DNA from: an uncultured Bilophila sp.
Lineage (GTDB): Bacteria; Desulfobacterota; Desulfovibrionia; Desulfovibrionales; Desulfovibrionaceae
Direction: 5' to 3'
Assembly (NCBI GenBank): GCA_910585945.1
Contig: CAJUHZ010000016.1
Span: 1-51,849, forward strand
DNA: 51,849 nucleotides
The notes under the pieces are model-generated. The model did not search any database. It was given only the letters and a program-made list of their open reading frames with translations, and was not told the DNA's origin. Position 1 is the first letter of the stretch; each line of letters starts with the position of its first letter. A program made the position numbers and the translations under genes. Positions 1-7,398 of the stretch are shown here, piece after piece.

Positions 1-135
1 CTCCACCGGTGAACTCTCCGCTCAACCGGCGCGAAGCGGGTATCTAGGACACTTCGCTCCACCTGTCAACAACTTTTTTTATCTTTGCTTCGGATTTTTT
101 CCTTACTCTATATAATATATTGTTATTTATATTTT
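1..135. other. Gene-free left edge, AT-rich from about 65
   Basis: No start codon with a ribosome binding site and no RNA gene was recognised here. Positions 1-65 are GC-rich and could be the tail of a gene outside the window, because short open frames run in from the edge. Positions 66-135 are strongly AT-rich, with several T runs. I assign no function. Confidence 0.4.
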
Positions 136-162
136 AAAAAGGGGAAGGCGTGAACCTTCCCC
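136..162 (-). terminator. Rho-independent terminator of panBC
   Basis: On the minus strand an 8-bp perfect stem (141-148 pairing with 155-162, GGGGAAGG/CCTTCCCC) with a 6-nt loop is followed by five Ts (136-140) and further AT-rich sequence. It lies about 35 bp past the panC stop and fits an intrinsic terminator for the panB-panC transcript. Confidence 0.85.
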
Positions 163-195
163 GCAGAAAGAACTGTCACAGACCTCAGCGGTCGC

Positions 196-1041
196 CTATT
201 CGGGCAAGGTAAAATTGTCAATCAGCCGTGTCTTGCCGATGCGGACGGCTATCGCCACCAAAATCGGGCCGTTCAAATTGTCGACAGGGAGCAGGGTTTG
301 CGAATCAACAATTTCCACATATTCCACATTCGCCGCCGGTTCTTCGGCCAGGGTCCGCAACATGATCTCGCGGATTTCATCCGGGGTAACCGTTCCATTC
401 TGAGCGGTAGCCTTCCCCGCGGCAATGGCGCGGCTGAGAATGACCGCGGCGCGGCGCTCCTCGGGATTCAAATAGGCATTCCGCGAACTTTTCGCCAACC
501 CATCCGTTTCCCTGACAATGGGACAACCGACAATTTCCACGGGCATATTCAAATCCCTGGCCAGCCTGCGTACAATGGTCAGTTGCTGTGCGTCCTTTTG
601 CCCAAAGTACATGCGATCCGGCATGACGATGTTGGCCAGCTTGACAATGACCGTGCACACTCCGCGAAAATGAATGGGACGAGTCTTGCCGCACAACACC
701 TTGCCCAACTCTTCCACATCCGCAAAAGCGCAATGCCCCTGCGGGTACATTTCCGAAGGCTCCGGATGAAAAAGGAGATGCGCTCCTGTCGCTTCGCACA
801 GGGCAGCGTCTTTTTCCAGGTCGCGCGGGTAGCTCGCCAGATCCTCGGCAGGGCCAAACTGTTTCGGATTGACGAATACGCTGACGACTACACGATCATT
901 TCCTTTCACGGCTGCGGCAATGAGACTTTGGTGCCCTTCATGCAGGTAACCCATAGTCGGAACAAGCCCGACTGTCAGTCCCTGGGAGCGCCATTCCTTC
1001 ACATATTGCCGAACTTCGGAAATGGTGCGAACGATTTTCAT
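196..1041 (-). CDS. panC: Pantothenate synthetase (pantoate--beta-alanine ligase)
   Basis: This cytosolic enzyme joins pantoate and beta-alanine with ATP to make pantothenate, the coenzyme A precursor. The 281-residue product has the usual family length. It shows the nucleotidyltransferase signature PTMGYLHEGH near residues 28-37, the NPKQFGPxEDLxxYPRD stretch, the YFGQKDAQQ motif and the late SSRNAYL motif. The start at 1041 is preferred over an in-frame start at 1068 because GAGGGA sits at the right distance upstream. The longer form would also overlap panB. The gene follows panB by 10 bp, so the two should be cotranscribed and together supply the last pantothenate steps. An aspartate decarboxylase (panD) for beta-alanine is not in the window. 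Confidence 0.97.
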   Translation of the reverse strand: MKIVRTISEVRQYVKEWRSQGLTVGLVPTMGYLHEGHQSLIAAAVKGNDRVVVSVFVNPKQFGPAEDLASYPRDLEKDAALCEATGAHLLFHPEPSEMYPQGHCAFADVEELGKVLCGKTRPIHFRGVCTVIVKLANIVMPDRMYFGQKDAQQLTIVRRLARDLNMPVEIVGCPIVRETDGLAKSSRNAYLNPEERRAAVILSRAIAAGKATAQNGTVTPDEIREIMLRTLAEEPAANVEYVEIVDSQTLLPVDNLNGPILVAIAVRIGKTRLIDNFTLPE

Positions 1042-1051
1042 TTTTATTCCC

Positions 1052-1876
1052 TCAATAAAGCTTGCCAATGATCTCGTCTTTCATGGAAAAGGCGTGCTCT
1101 TCCGCAGGGAAACGCCCTGTCTTCACTTCCTCCACATACGCGGCAAACGCCTGCTTCATGGCATCTCCGATGCTGGCGAAACGCTTGACAAATTTGGGAG
1201 TCATCTTGTCATACATACCCAACATGTCCTGATAGACAAGCACCTGCCCGTCGCATCCGGCGCCCGAGCCGATGCCTATGACCGGAACAGAAACACGTTC
1301 CCGGACAAATGCCGCGAGAGCGGCCGGCACGCACTCAAGCAAAATGGCGAACGCCCCCGCATCTTCCAGCTTTCGGGCATCATCCACCAGCCGTTGCGCG
1401 TCTTCCGCACTTTTACCCTGTACCTTGTAGCCGCCCAGGGCATTGACAGACTGGGGCGTCAACCCAAGGTGAGCCATGACGGGTATGGAAGCCTGCACAA
1501 TCGCCTTGACATGGGGACAAAACGCATCGCCCCCTTCCAGTTTTACGGCTTCCGCCCCGCCCTCCTTAACCAGTCGCCCGGCATTGACCACAGCATCATA
1601 TACCGAGCTTTGATACGACATGAACGGCATGTCGCACACGACAAGGGCTTCTTTCACCCCTCGGGAGACTGCCGCGCAGTGGTGGACCATATCCGCCATA
1701 GTCACGGCAAGCGTACTTTCATAACCCAGCATGACCATGCCGAGAGAATCGCCAACCAGAAGCGCGTTTACGCCGGACTGATCCATGAGCTTCGCCATCG
1801 TATAATCATACGCGGTGAGCATAGCCAATTTTTCATGGTTTTTGGCGTTCCTGAAAGTGACTACAGTGTTTTTCAT
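1052..1876 (-). CDS. panB: 3-methyl-2-oxobutanoate hydroxymethyltransferase
   Basis: This enzyme transfers a hydroxymethyl group from 5,10-methylene-tetrahydrofolate to alpha-ketoisovalerate, giving ketopantoate, the first committed step of pantothenate synthesis. The 274-residue sequence is a full-length TIM-barrel PanB. It has LTAYDYTMAKLMDQSG near residue 20, the LVGDSLGMVMLGYxST metal and substrate region near 40-55, KLEGG near 115, and the GIGSGAGCDGQVLVYQDMLG segment near 200. AAGGAAAAG lies just upstream of the ATG. It is first in a two-gene operon with panC, behind the promoter at 1999-2026. Confidence 0.97.
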   Translation of the reverse strand: MKNTVVTFRNAKNHEKLAMLTAYDYTMAKLMDQSGVNALLVGDSLGMVMLGYESTLAVTMADMVHHCAAVSRGVKEALVVCDMPFMSYQSSVYDAVVNAGRLVKEGGAEAVKLEGGDAFCPHVKAIVQASIPVMAHLGLTPQSVNALGGYKVQGKSAEDAQRLVDDARKLEDAGAFAILLECVPAALAAFVRERVSVPVIGIGSGAGCDGQVLVYQDMLGMYDKMTPKFVKRFASIGDAMKQAFAAYVEEVKTGRFPAEEHAFSMKDEIIGKLY

Positions 1877-1998
1877 TACTTTTCCTTATTGGTTGCTGTG
1901 AAGAAGGCATACGGACATGTAAGCCACGACCAGGGTCAGGACGCATCAGATGAGCCGCACCGGGCGTAGTCGGCGGCGCAACATGAACAGCCAAAATG

Positions 1999-2026
1999 AT
2001 TTTAGCGGATTTCATGAACACGTCAA
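1999..2026 (-). promoter_or_regulatory. Sigma70-type promoter of panBC
   Basis: Read on the minus strand, TTGACG (2021-2026) is separated by 16 bp from TAAAAT (1999-2004). Each hexamer matches five of six consensus bases. This gives a transcription start near 1990 and a leader of about 115 nt before panB. The rest of 1877-2175 holds only this promoter and the terminator-like hairpin at 2085-2113; I see no gene in it. Confidence 0.6.
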
Positions 2027-2084
2027 AGGAATTGATGCGCTTCAAAACAAAAATGTCTTTCTCCTCATACGTCATACAATCAAA

Positions 2085-2113
2085 CCGCCGGCTCGAAAAT
2101 TTCGAACCGGCGG
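2085..2113 (-). terminator. Hairpin terminator after the FlgO-like cluster
   Basis: A 29-nt near-perfect palindrome (13 possible pairs with one mismatch, 3-nt loop) lies about 60 bp past the stop of the minus-strand gene at 2176. On that strand it is followed by TTTGATTGT, a weak T tract. It also separates this cluster from the panB promoter. Confidence 0.55.
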
Positions 2114-2175
2114 AAGGGATGCGGAAAAACCACATCAAGAATAGCTATCTTTTGCGTCAGCTTAGGGGTCGTCCT

Positions 2176-2754
2176 CTAACGCAACCGGGTGAAGACGCTC
2201 GGCATGGGGTTGTTCCCTCCGCGATCGGCCAAAAGCGGGAACAGTTCCGAAGTGACAGGCACAGTAGCTGATGACGAAGCCAACACTTCATTGGAGGTTG
2301 CATGCAGCAGCTTCAGGTTGAACCGTACACTGTCCCGGGTTACGGTATACGTCCCCGCCAGAACAGCCACAGTGGACACGTCGCGATCTGCGAGCTGGGT
2401 GGTTTGCCGGGTGAGAATCGTTTCGCCGCGGCGGGGCGTCATGACGATTTCCTTCCCCTTTCTGATTTCTTCAACCCGGTAGCCGGCTTCTACAAAACAG
2501 CGCATGACCTCTTCCGCCATCTGACGAGCCAAGGGACTCGACTGTTCCAGATTCCCCAAAAAAACCGGGACAGTTGAAACGATGCTCACACATGCGCGCC
2601 CTTCCGGATACGTTCCCACCCGGCGCATGATTTGGCTGTCCATTTGTTGAGCCATCATAGTTGCGGCCTTAGGTACTGTACCCTCCGCAGCAGCGGCGGT
2701 GAGCGGCAAAAGACAGGTCAGGATCATCAATATGACAATGGCAATACGATACAT
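2176..2754 (-). CDS. FlgO-domain periplasmic protein
   Basis: The 192-residue protein begins with a typical signal peptide (hydrophobic core to about residue 18, then TAAAAEG) and has no lipobox cysteine, so it should be exported and soluble or loosely envelope-bound. Residues 45-165 resemble the FlgO domain known from Vibrio flagellar outer-membrane protein FlgO, with PLARQMAEEVMRCFVEAGYRVEEIR, then LTR and a VLAGTYTVTRDSVRFNLKLL strand segment. GGGAG precedes the ATG at good spacing. It is the last gene of a three-gene group with a lipoprotein and a second, larger FlgO-domain lipoprotein. No flagellar structural gene is nearby, so a flagellar role is only a family-based guess. Confidence 0.75.
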   Translation of the reverse strand: MYRIAIVILMILTCLLPLTAAAAEGTVPKAATMMAQQMDSQIMRRVGTYPEGRACVSIVSTVPVFLGNLEQSSPLARQMAEEVMRCFVEAGYRVEEIRKGKEIVMTPRRGETILTRQTTQLADRDVSTVAVLAGTYTVTRDSVRFNLKLLHATSNEVLASSSATVPVTSELFPLLADRGGNNPMPSVFTRLR

Positions 2755-2783
2755 ACGTCATCTCCCGCACAATATTTTGTGCA

Positions 2784-3044
2784 TCAGCGCATGGCTTCAA
2801 TCATCCGATCTACAGAGTCCAGTTCTCGCTGCAGGGTTTGCTGGGTTTCCGGCGTTCTTGCCGCTGCCAGAGCCACAAGGTAATACTGACGAGCCAGTTC
2901 ATACCTTCCCTGTGCCTGGTAGTCGCGCGCCTGTGTCCAGTTAAAAATTGTTTCCTCAGCTTCCGGCGTAACCGCCACTCTTGTGCAACCGTGCATGAGA
3001 GGCAGGGCAAGACACAAAAGAAGTAATCCGCTCTTCAGCAACAT
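2784..3044 (-). CDS. Small lipoprotein with one TPR-like repeat
   Basis: The protein is 86 residues long when started at 3044, where an N-terminal hydrophobic stretch ends in the lipobox LMHGC (Cys20). An in-frame start at 3119 would add 25 polar residues in front of the signal peptide and is less likely, although a weak purine-rich stretch precedes it. After the lipidated cysteine comes a helical repeat (ARDYQAQGRYELARQYYLVA) that looks like a single tetratricopeptide motif, then a charged helix. It sits between two FlgO-domain genes on the same strand, 29 bp from the downstream one, suggesting a shared envelope assembly. I do not recognise a specific function. Confidence 0.65.
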   Translation of the reverse strand: MLLKSGLLLLCLALPLMHGCTRVAVTPEAEETIFNWTQARDYQAQGRYELARQYYLVALAAARTPETQQTLQRELDSVDRMIEAMR

Positions 3045-3208
3045 ACCAGAACAGCGCTCCCACCTGATCCAACTAATATCGCCCGTCTGCGAGGCGTCGC
3101 TCCTTTTTGCTTCTTTCATAGCCTTTCCACTCTGTCATCCATAATCAAAGAACAGATGAACAATGTTTACGTCTTTGCCGCTCTCCAGACCGGATGTATT
3201 CGCAATGC

Positions 3209-4282
3209 CTATGTATTCTTAGGCGGTCCCGGGATGGGTGACGGACTTTGGCGATCCACATCCGGCACAGATTCCGCCGGTCCGGAGTAGATGCTCTGAA
3301 TGGCTCCGTTTTGGCCGTTCGAGGGACTGTTTCCTGTATTGGCCGAAGAGGAAACATTCGCCCCTGTTTGAGGCTGACTTTCCAGCGTATGCAACGCCTG
3401 TCGGGCTTGTATCTGCGATGTGGACGGCTGAGCTGGAGAATTTACCGGAACCAGAGCAGCCGATCCGCTCCCGCTTCGCGCAGACGAAGCGTTTGCACGC
3501 GCTCTTCCGGGCGCGACGCTCTTGCGCGACGGAGATGTCCCCGGGCGAATGTGCAACGTGCCGGGTGCGAATGGTGGTTTGGCCGTCAGGCGGGCTATAA
3601 CGGAGTTGTTGTCAAGCACGAGTTGCGCCGTCCGCAACACAAGCCCATCGGAAGGACGCACCAACCTGGCATTGACGAAAATGCCGTTTTCATCCTTCAG
3701 GTAAGTGCCCACCAAGACAGCGGACCAGCCATTTTTGACAGCCAGAGGGGCCAGATTACGGGTAAGCGCAAACTCCCCCTCCGCTTCAGCCATGCGGATC
3801 TTGCCGTTCAGACGATATTCCCGTACCGGAACGCCACGCTGGTTGAACTCGTAAAACATGGCTTCCGCCATGTACCGGCCCAACGGGTTACTTTCCGTAA
3901 AATTGTTGAGATCGACAAATGAAGTGGGCAAGGCCACCAGACCGTTGATGGACTGGGGCGTTCCAACTTCAAGCAACTGCGCCGCAAGCTCCCTGACCTT
4001 GAGTCGAAGTTCCTGCGCTTCGACGTACCCGCTCTCGGGATTGGGATGATCGTTGCCCGGAACGTGGATCAGCCCCCCGTTCCCGTCGGGCACAAACAAG
4101 CCTGTATCCACATGTTGCGCCGTGCTGAACCGGCCGCTTCCGCCGCTGTATTCCACAGGGGCTCCGTCCATGCTCGGCGCGGCGCCCATTGCGGATGGAC
4201 CGCGATACGAGGTGCATCCAGCAAGAAGCGACACGCCCAAAAGCGAGCAAAGCATGAGATTGGGCCGTTGCGGATGTGACAT
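3209..4282 (-). CDS. FlgO-domain outer-membrane lipoprotein
   Basis: The 357-residue lipoprotein has lipobox LLAGC (Cys23) after a short signal peptide. GGGGGA lies just before the ATG at 4282, which decides against the in-frame start at 4312. A FlgO-like domain spans roughly residues 90-235 (GLVALPTSFVDLNNF, PLGRYMAEAMFYEFNQRGV, FALTRNLAPLA, AVLVGTYLKDENGIFVNARL). The C-terminal third is low-complexity and rich in Ser, Ala, Pro and Gln, probably disordered or cell-wall spanning. It is the first gene of the FlgO-lipoprotein-FlgO group. FlgO in Vibrio stabilises the flagellar outer-membrane rings; whether this protein does so is not shown here. Confidence 0.75.
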   Translation of the reverse strand: MSHPQRPNLMLCSLLGVSLLAGCTSYRGPSAMGAAPSMDGAPVEYSGGSGRFSTAQHVDTGLFVPDGNGGLIHVPGNDHPNPESGYVEAQELRLKVRELAAQLLEVGTPQSINGLVALPTSFVDLNNFTESNPLGRYMAEAMFYEFNQRGVPVREYRLNGKIRMAEAEGEFALTRNLAPLAVKNGWSAVLVGTYLKDENGIFVNARLVRPSDGLVLRTAQLVLDNNSVIARLTAKPPFAPGTLHIRPGTSPSRKSVAPGRARANASSARSGSGSAALVPVNSPAQPSTSQIQARQALHTLESQPQTGANVSSSANTGNSPSNGQNGAIQSIYSGPAESVPDVDRQSPSPIPGPPKNT

Positions 4283-4497
4283 ATTTCCCCCAAATTTTTC
4301 GGCATCCCGCATGAAAGCATGTGGCTGCGGAATGCATCTGCCGCATATATCGGCGGTATGGGGAAAAACTTGAGGGAAGAAAGCGAAACAGGACGCTTTT
4401 TTCCAGAGAGGAAGGGGGGCAAGGCAATGGCGGCGTCAAAAGGAACACATGAGAAGCAGCCGAGCGCAGGCTTCTCATGCCCGACAGGGGAGAGACA

Positions 4498-4528
4498 CAC
4501 GCCGGGAAGGGATTCATGTCCCGGCGTG
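4498..4528 (-). terminator. Hairpin after the ahb cluster
   Basis: A perfect 10-bp GC-rich stem (4498-4507 with 4519-4528) and 11-nt loop starts 17 bp past the siroheme decarboxylase stop on the minus strand. No strong T tract follows, so it may be a processing or stabilising hairpin rather than a full terminator. A second 7-bp inverted repeat (GAGAAGC/GCTTCTC, 4451-4476) lies further on. The rest of 4283-4544 holds no recognisable gene. Confidence 0.5.
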
Positions 4529-4544
4529 GCCAAATTGGGAGGGC

Positions 4545-5027
4545 TTACTGTTTGTTCTTTTCCTTCTGCTCTTCCATGGGAAAATCAACACGGATTTTAT
4601 ATGTGCGCTGCGCCGGCAGATTCAAAACGGGAATGCCTGTCCGTTCCGTGATGCCGGCGAGTGCGGCGCACACAGCCTCCCAGGAAGGTCCAATGAAAGA
4701 AAACCATACATTATATGCGTGATCCCGCACATAGTTATGAGTTGTTCCCACATGGCTGTTCACCTCCGCCGTAAACGCTTCCATCTTTTCCGGCGGCACC
4801 TTGGCAGCGCACAGGGTGGATCGGAATCCCAGTTTGGACGATTGGAAATTGGCCCCGATACGGCGAATGACTCCACGTTGCCTGAGCGCGCGGACATGCG
4901 CCAGCGTTTCGGCTTCAGTCAGTCCAACCTGCTGTCCTATTTCTGCGTAAGGCCGCGACGTCAAAGGAAAATTCGACTGAATAACGTCAAGAATCCGTTT
5001 GTCGATCGCCTGCAATTCTCCTGACAT
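4545..5027 (-). CDS. Siroheme decarboxylase subunit (AhbA/AhbB type, AsnC-like fold)
   Basis: This is a 160-residue Lrp/AsnC-fold protein of the NirDLGH/Ahb family, which removes two acetate side-chain carboxyls from siroheme to give 12,18-didecarboxysiroheme. It has an N-terminal winged helix (IDKRILDVIQSNFPL, AEIGQQVGLTEAETLAHVRALRQRGVIRRIGANF) and the family stretch THNYVRDHAYNVWFSFIGPS. The active-site histidines of this family fall in that stretch. ATG at 5027 with GAGGA upstream is favoured over a TTG at 5045. It is last in the ahbC-hemB-ahbD cluster, 180 bp past ahbD. Desulfovibrio normally uses an AhbA plus AhbB pair; only one subunit is here and I cannot say which. Confidence 0.85.
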   Translation of the reverse strand: MSGELQAIDKRILDVIQSNFPLTSRPYAEIGQQVGLTEAETLAHVRALRQRGVIRRIGANFQSSKLGFRSTLCAAKVPPEKMEAFTAEVNSHVGTTHNYVRDHAYNVWFSFIGPSWEAVCAALAGITERTGIPVLNLPAQRTYKIRVDFPMEEQKEKNKQ

Positions 5028-5207
5028 GGGCAAATTTCCTCTCAAACGTCATTAACTTGCCCCATAAAACCCTCTTTGGGGGCTATGAGACTCACATTAC
5101 CAAAAGCACGTTTTTTCGGCTTGCTCATGGAGGCATCACCGTCGCGCCAAAGACTCAGCCAGCCTCTGTTACCCTGCGAATTCGGCGTCTCAGCCTCCCC
5201 CGGAGCG

Positions 5208-6389
5208 TCAAACCGCTTTCGGTGAATCAGGAGCAACGCGGCCCGGCTGGTATGCGCACAAGGGTTCTTCCCCCAAATAATCACCGTGCATGCTCCAAGC
5301 CCGGGCGCGGCAACCTCCGCACACCTTGTGAAATTCGCAAACACCGCATTTCCCCTTGTATTCCGCCTGATTGCGGAACTGAAGAAACGGTTTGGCATGC
5401 TTCCATATTTCCGGGAAAGGCGTCTCACGCACATTGCCGCAATCCAAAGTCAGGTAACCGCAAGGCTGGACTTGACCGACATGGCTGATAAAACAAAAAC
5501 CCGTTCCTCCCAGACAACCTCTGGTCATGGCGTCCATGCCGAAAACATCCGGAGTGACCGGCAGCCCTTCCGCACGGGCGCGCTGGCGTAAGATGCGGTA
5601 ATATTGAGGGGCGCAAGTCGCCTTGAGATGCATCCTCGTTGTCTTGCGGAAGTCATAAAACCAGTGCAGGACATTTTCGTATTCCCGGGCGGAAATGACC
5701 TCCTCGTCAAGGTTGGAAGCCCTGCCCATGGGAACCAGAAGAAAAATGTGCCAGGCGGCCGCCCCAATACGCTCGCACAGATCAAAAATCTTTTTGAAGT
5801 CCTCAAGATTGCCTTTGGTGACCGTCGTATTGATCTGGAATTCCACTCCAGCCCGCTTCAGATCTTCAATACCGCGCAACGAGGCGGCGAAGGCTCCGGG
5901 CACGCCGCGAAATGCGTCGTGACTGGCGGCGTCTGGCCCATCAATGGATATGGAACAGCGCTGAATGCCTGCTTCAGCGATCAGGCGCGCCTTTTCAGGC
6001 GTGATCAATGTGCCGTTGGGCGACATGACGCACCGCAACCCGCGATCTTTCGCGTAGGCCGCCAGATCGTACACATCAGGCCGCAACATCGGATCGCCGC
6101 CGGTGAAGATAATGATAGGATTGCCGACCTGCGGAAAAGTGTCGATAAGCCTCCTGGCCTCTGCCGTGCTCAGTTCACCCGGGTACGGTTCAGGATGGGC
6201 CTCCGCCCGGCAATGCCGACATGCAAGGTTGCAGGATCGCGTCACTTCCCAGGCGACAAGGCGGCACAGGGGCGAACCGTCCGGCAGGCGACGCGACGTG
6301 CCCGAGTTCATGCCCGCATGGCCGGAATGGGAAGCCTTCTCCGACGCCGCGTGTTCCCCGCCACACAGCGGTTCATGGCAGCTCATCAT
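5208..6389 (-). CDS. ahbD: Heme synthase AhbD (Fe-coproporphyrin III decarboxylase), radical SAM
   Basis: Radical SAM enzyme of the siroheme-dependent pathway that oxidatively decarboxylates two propionates of iron-coproporphyrin III to give heme b. The 393-residue protein has the canonical cluster motif CNLACRHC (Cys53, Cys57, Cys60), the GGDPML SAM-binding stretch, and a C-terminal SPASM-like cysteine set (CGVCEFHKVCGGC plus a later Cys) for a second Fe-S cluster. The first 40 residues, rich in His, Ser and Gly, are a variable extension. The ATG overlaps the hemB stop (ATGATGA), so the genes are translationally coupled. AAGGG lies at suitable spacing inside hemB. Assignment to AhbD over AhbC rests on its lack of the MIGISKLYCG N-terminus and its placement in the cluster. 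Confidence 0.88.
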   Translation of the reverse strand: MMSCHEPLCGGEHAASEKASHSGHAGMNSGTSRRLPDGSPLCRLVAWEVTRSCNLACRHCRAEAHPEPYPGELSTAEARRLIDTFPQVGNPIIIFTGGDPMLRPDVYDLAAYAKDRGLRCVMSPNGTLITPEKARLIAEAGIQRCSISIDGPDAASHDAFRGVPGAFAASLRGIEDLKRAGVEFQINTTVTKGNLEDFKKIFDLCERIGAAAWHIFLLVPMGRASNLDEEVISAREYENVLHWFYDFRKTTRMHLKATCAPQYYRILRQRARAEGLPVTPDVFGMDAMTRGCLGGTGFCFISHVGQVQPCGYLTLDCGNVRETPFPEIWKHAKPFLQFRNQAEYKGKCGVCEFHKVCGGCRARAWSMHGDYLGEEPLCAYQPGRVAPDSPKAV

Positions 6390-7381
6390 CGCACAAGCCC
6401 TTTCCTCAGCACATCTTCCGTGAAGTAGGTGATGATCAGTTTGGCTCCGGCCCGCCGGATCCCCAGCAGGGATTCCATGACCACAGCATCCTCATCGATC
6501 CACCCGTTGAGAGCGGCGGCCTTGATCATGGCGTATTCCCCGCTCACCTGGTAAGCCGCGACAGGATGATCGTACCTGTCCCGCACAAGACGAATGATAT
6601 CCTGGTACGGTCCCGCCGGTTTGACCATGATGATGTCCGCGCCTTCGGCAATATCGGCGGCAGCCTCCCGCAACGCCTCGTCGGCGTTGCCCGGATCCAT
6701 TTGATAGGTCTTCCGGTCTCCAAACTGCGGCGTGGACTCCGCCGCATCCCTGAACGGACCGTAAAAGGCGGAAGCGTATTTTACGGAATACGCCATGATG
6801 GGCGTATTTGCAAAACCGGCGACGTCCAAAGCCTGACGCAAGGCCAGAATACGCCCGTCCATCATGTCCGAAGGAGCCACCATATCCGCACCAGCCTCAA
6901 CATGGCTGACCGCGGTTTTGGCAAGCAATTCCAGCGTCGGATCATTCAGGACTTCACCCCGCTCGTCTCCAGTCCTGAGCAGGCCGCAATGGCCGTGCGA
7001 AGTGTATTCGCACAAACAGACGTCGGTGATGATCTGAAGTTCCGGCCAGCGTTTTTTCAGCATGGCAACGGCGCGCTGCACGATCCCGTCAGGAGCGTAG
7101 GCCTCGCTTGCCTGCGCATCCTTGTTCTTTGGAATGCCAAAAAGCATCAGCGCCCTGAGACCATGCTCCACCGCCGCGCCAACCCTCGCTTCAAGGCGCG
7201 CGAGGGAAAGTTGATGCTGGCCCGGCATGGAAGTGATTTCCTTACAAAAATTCACATCGGGCGTATCCACGACGAAATATGGCATGATCAAATCTTCGGG
7301 GGCCAATCGGGTTTCCCTCACCATAGCCCGAAGCCCTGGAGAGCGCCGCAGTCTGCGCCCGCGAAAAAAATCGGTCTTCAT
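6386..7381 (-). CDS. hemB: Delta-aminolevulinic acid dehydratase (porphobilinogen synthase)
   Basis: Condenses two 5-aminolevulinates to porphobilinogen, the shared early step of tetrapyrrole synthesis. The 331-residue length is typical. Both Schiff-base lysines are in place (YSVKYASAFYGPFRDA and MVKPAGPYQDII). The cysteine-rich metal-site signature DVCLCEYTSHGHCG is present, marking the zinc-binding class. GDRKTYQMDPGN and QVSGEYAMI are also family motifs. AAGGAT precedes the start. It sits 17 bp past ahbC and overlaps ahbD, so early and late heme enzymes share one transcript, and the route through siroheme is genetically linked here. Confidence 0.97.
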   Translation of the reverse strand: MKTDFFRGRRLRRSPGLRAMVRETRLAPEDLIMPYFVVDTPDVNFCKEITSMPGQHQLSLARLEARVGAAVEHGLRALMLFGIPKNKDAQASEAYAPDGIVQRAVAMLKKRWPELQIITDVCLCEYTSHGHCGLLRTGDERGEVLNDPTLELLAKTAVSHVEAGADMVAPSDMMDGRILALRQALDVAGFANTPIMAYSVKYASAFYGPFRDAAESTPQFGDRKTYQMDPGNADEALREAAADIAEGADIIMVKPAGPYQDIIRLVRDRYDHPVAAYQVSGEYAMIKAAALNGWIDEDAVVMESLLGIRRAGAKLIITYFTEDVLRKGLVR

Positions 7382-7398
7382 GTTCTTATCCTTATTTG

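Noticed and set aside
1..65. A possible tRNA or gene end at the left edge because of short inverted repeats
   Set aside because: No TpsiC-like sequence, anticodon arm or CCA end could be aligned, and the competing short frames cannot be told apart.
298..1071. Long plus-strand open frame opposite panC
   Set aside because: It is a shadow of panC with no start signal or family resemblance. The same holds for the long plus-strand frames opposite rel (31818-33956) and the binding protein (34055-35734).
1833..2138. Minus-strand frame covering the panB leader
   Set aside because: It overlaps the panB start, spans the predicted promoter and has no recognisable protein features.
5042..5128. A 28-codon minus-strand frame (MSKPKKRAFG...) ending just before the siroheme decarboxylase start, a possible leader peptide
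   Set aside because: No ribosome binding site precedes its ATG and no regulatory hairpin pair follows, so it is most likely chance.
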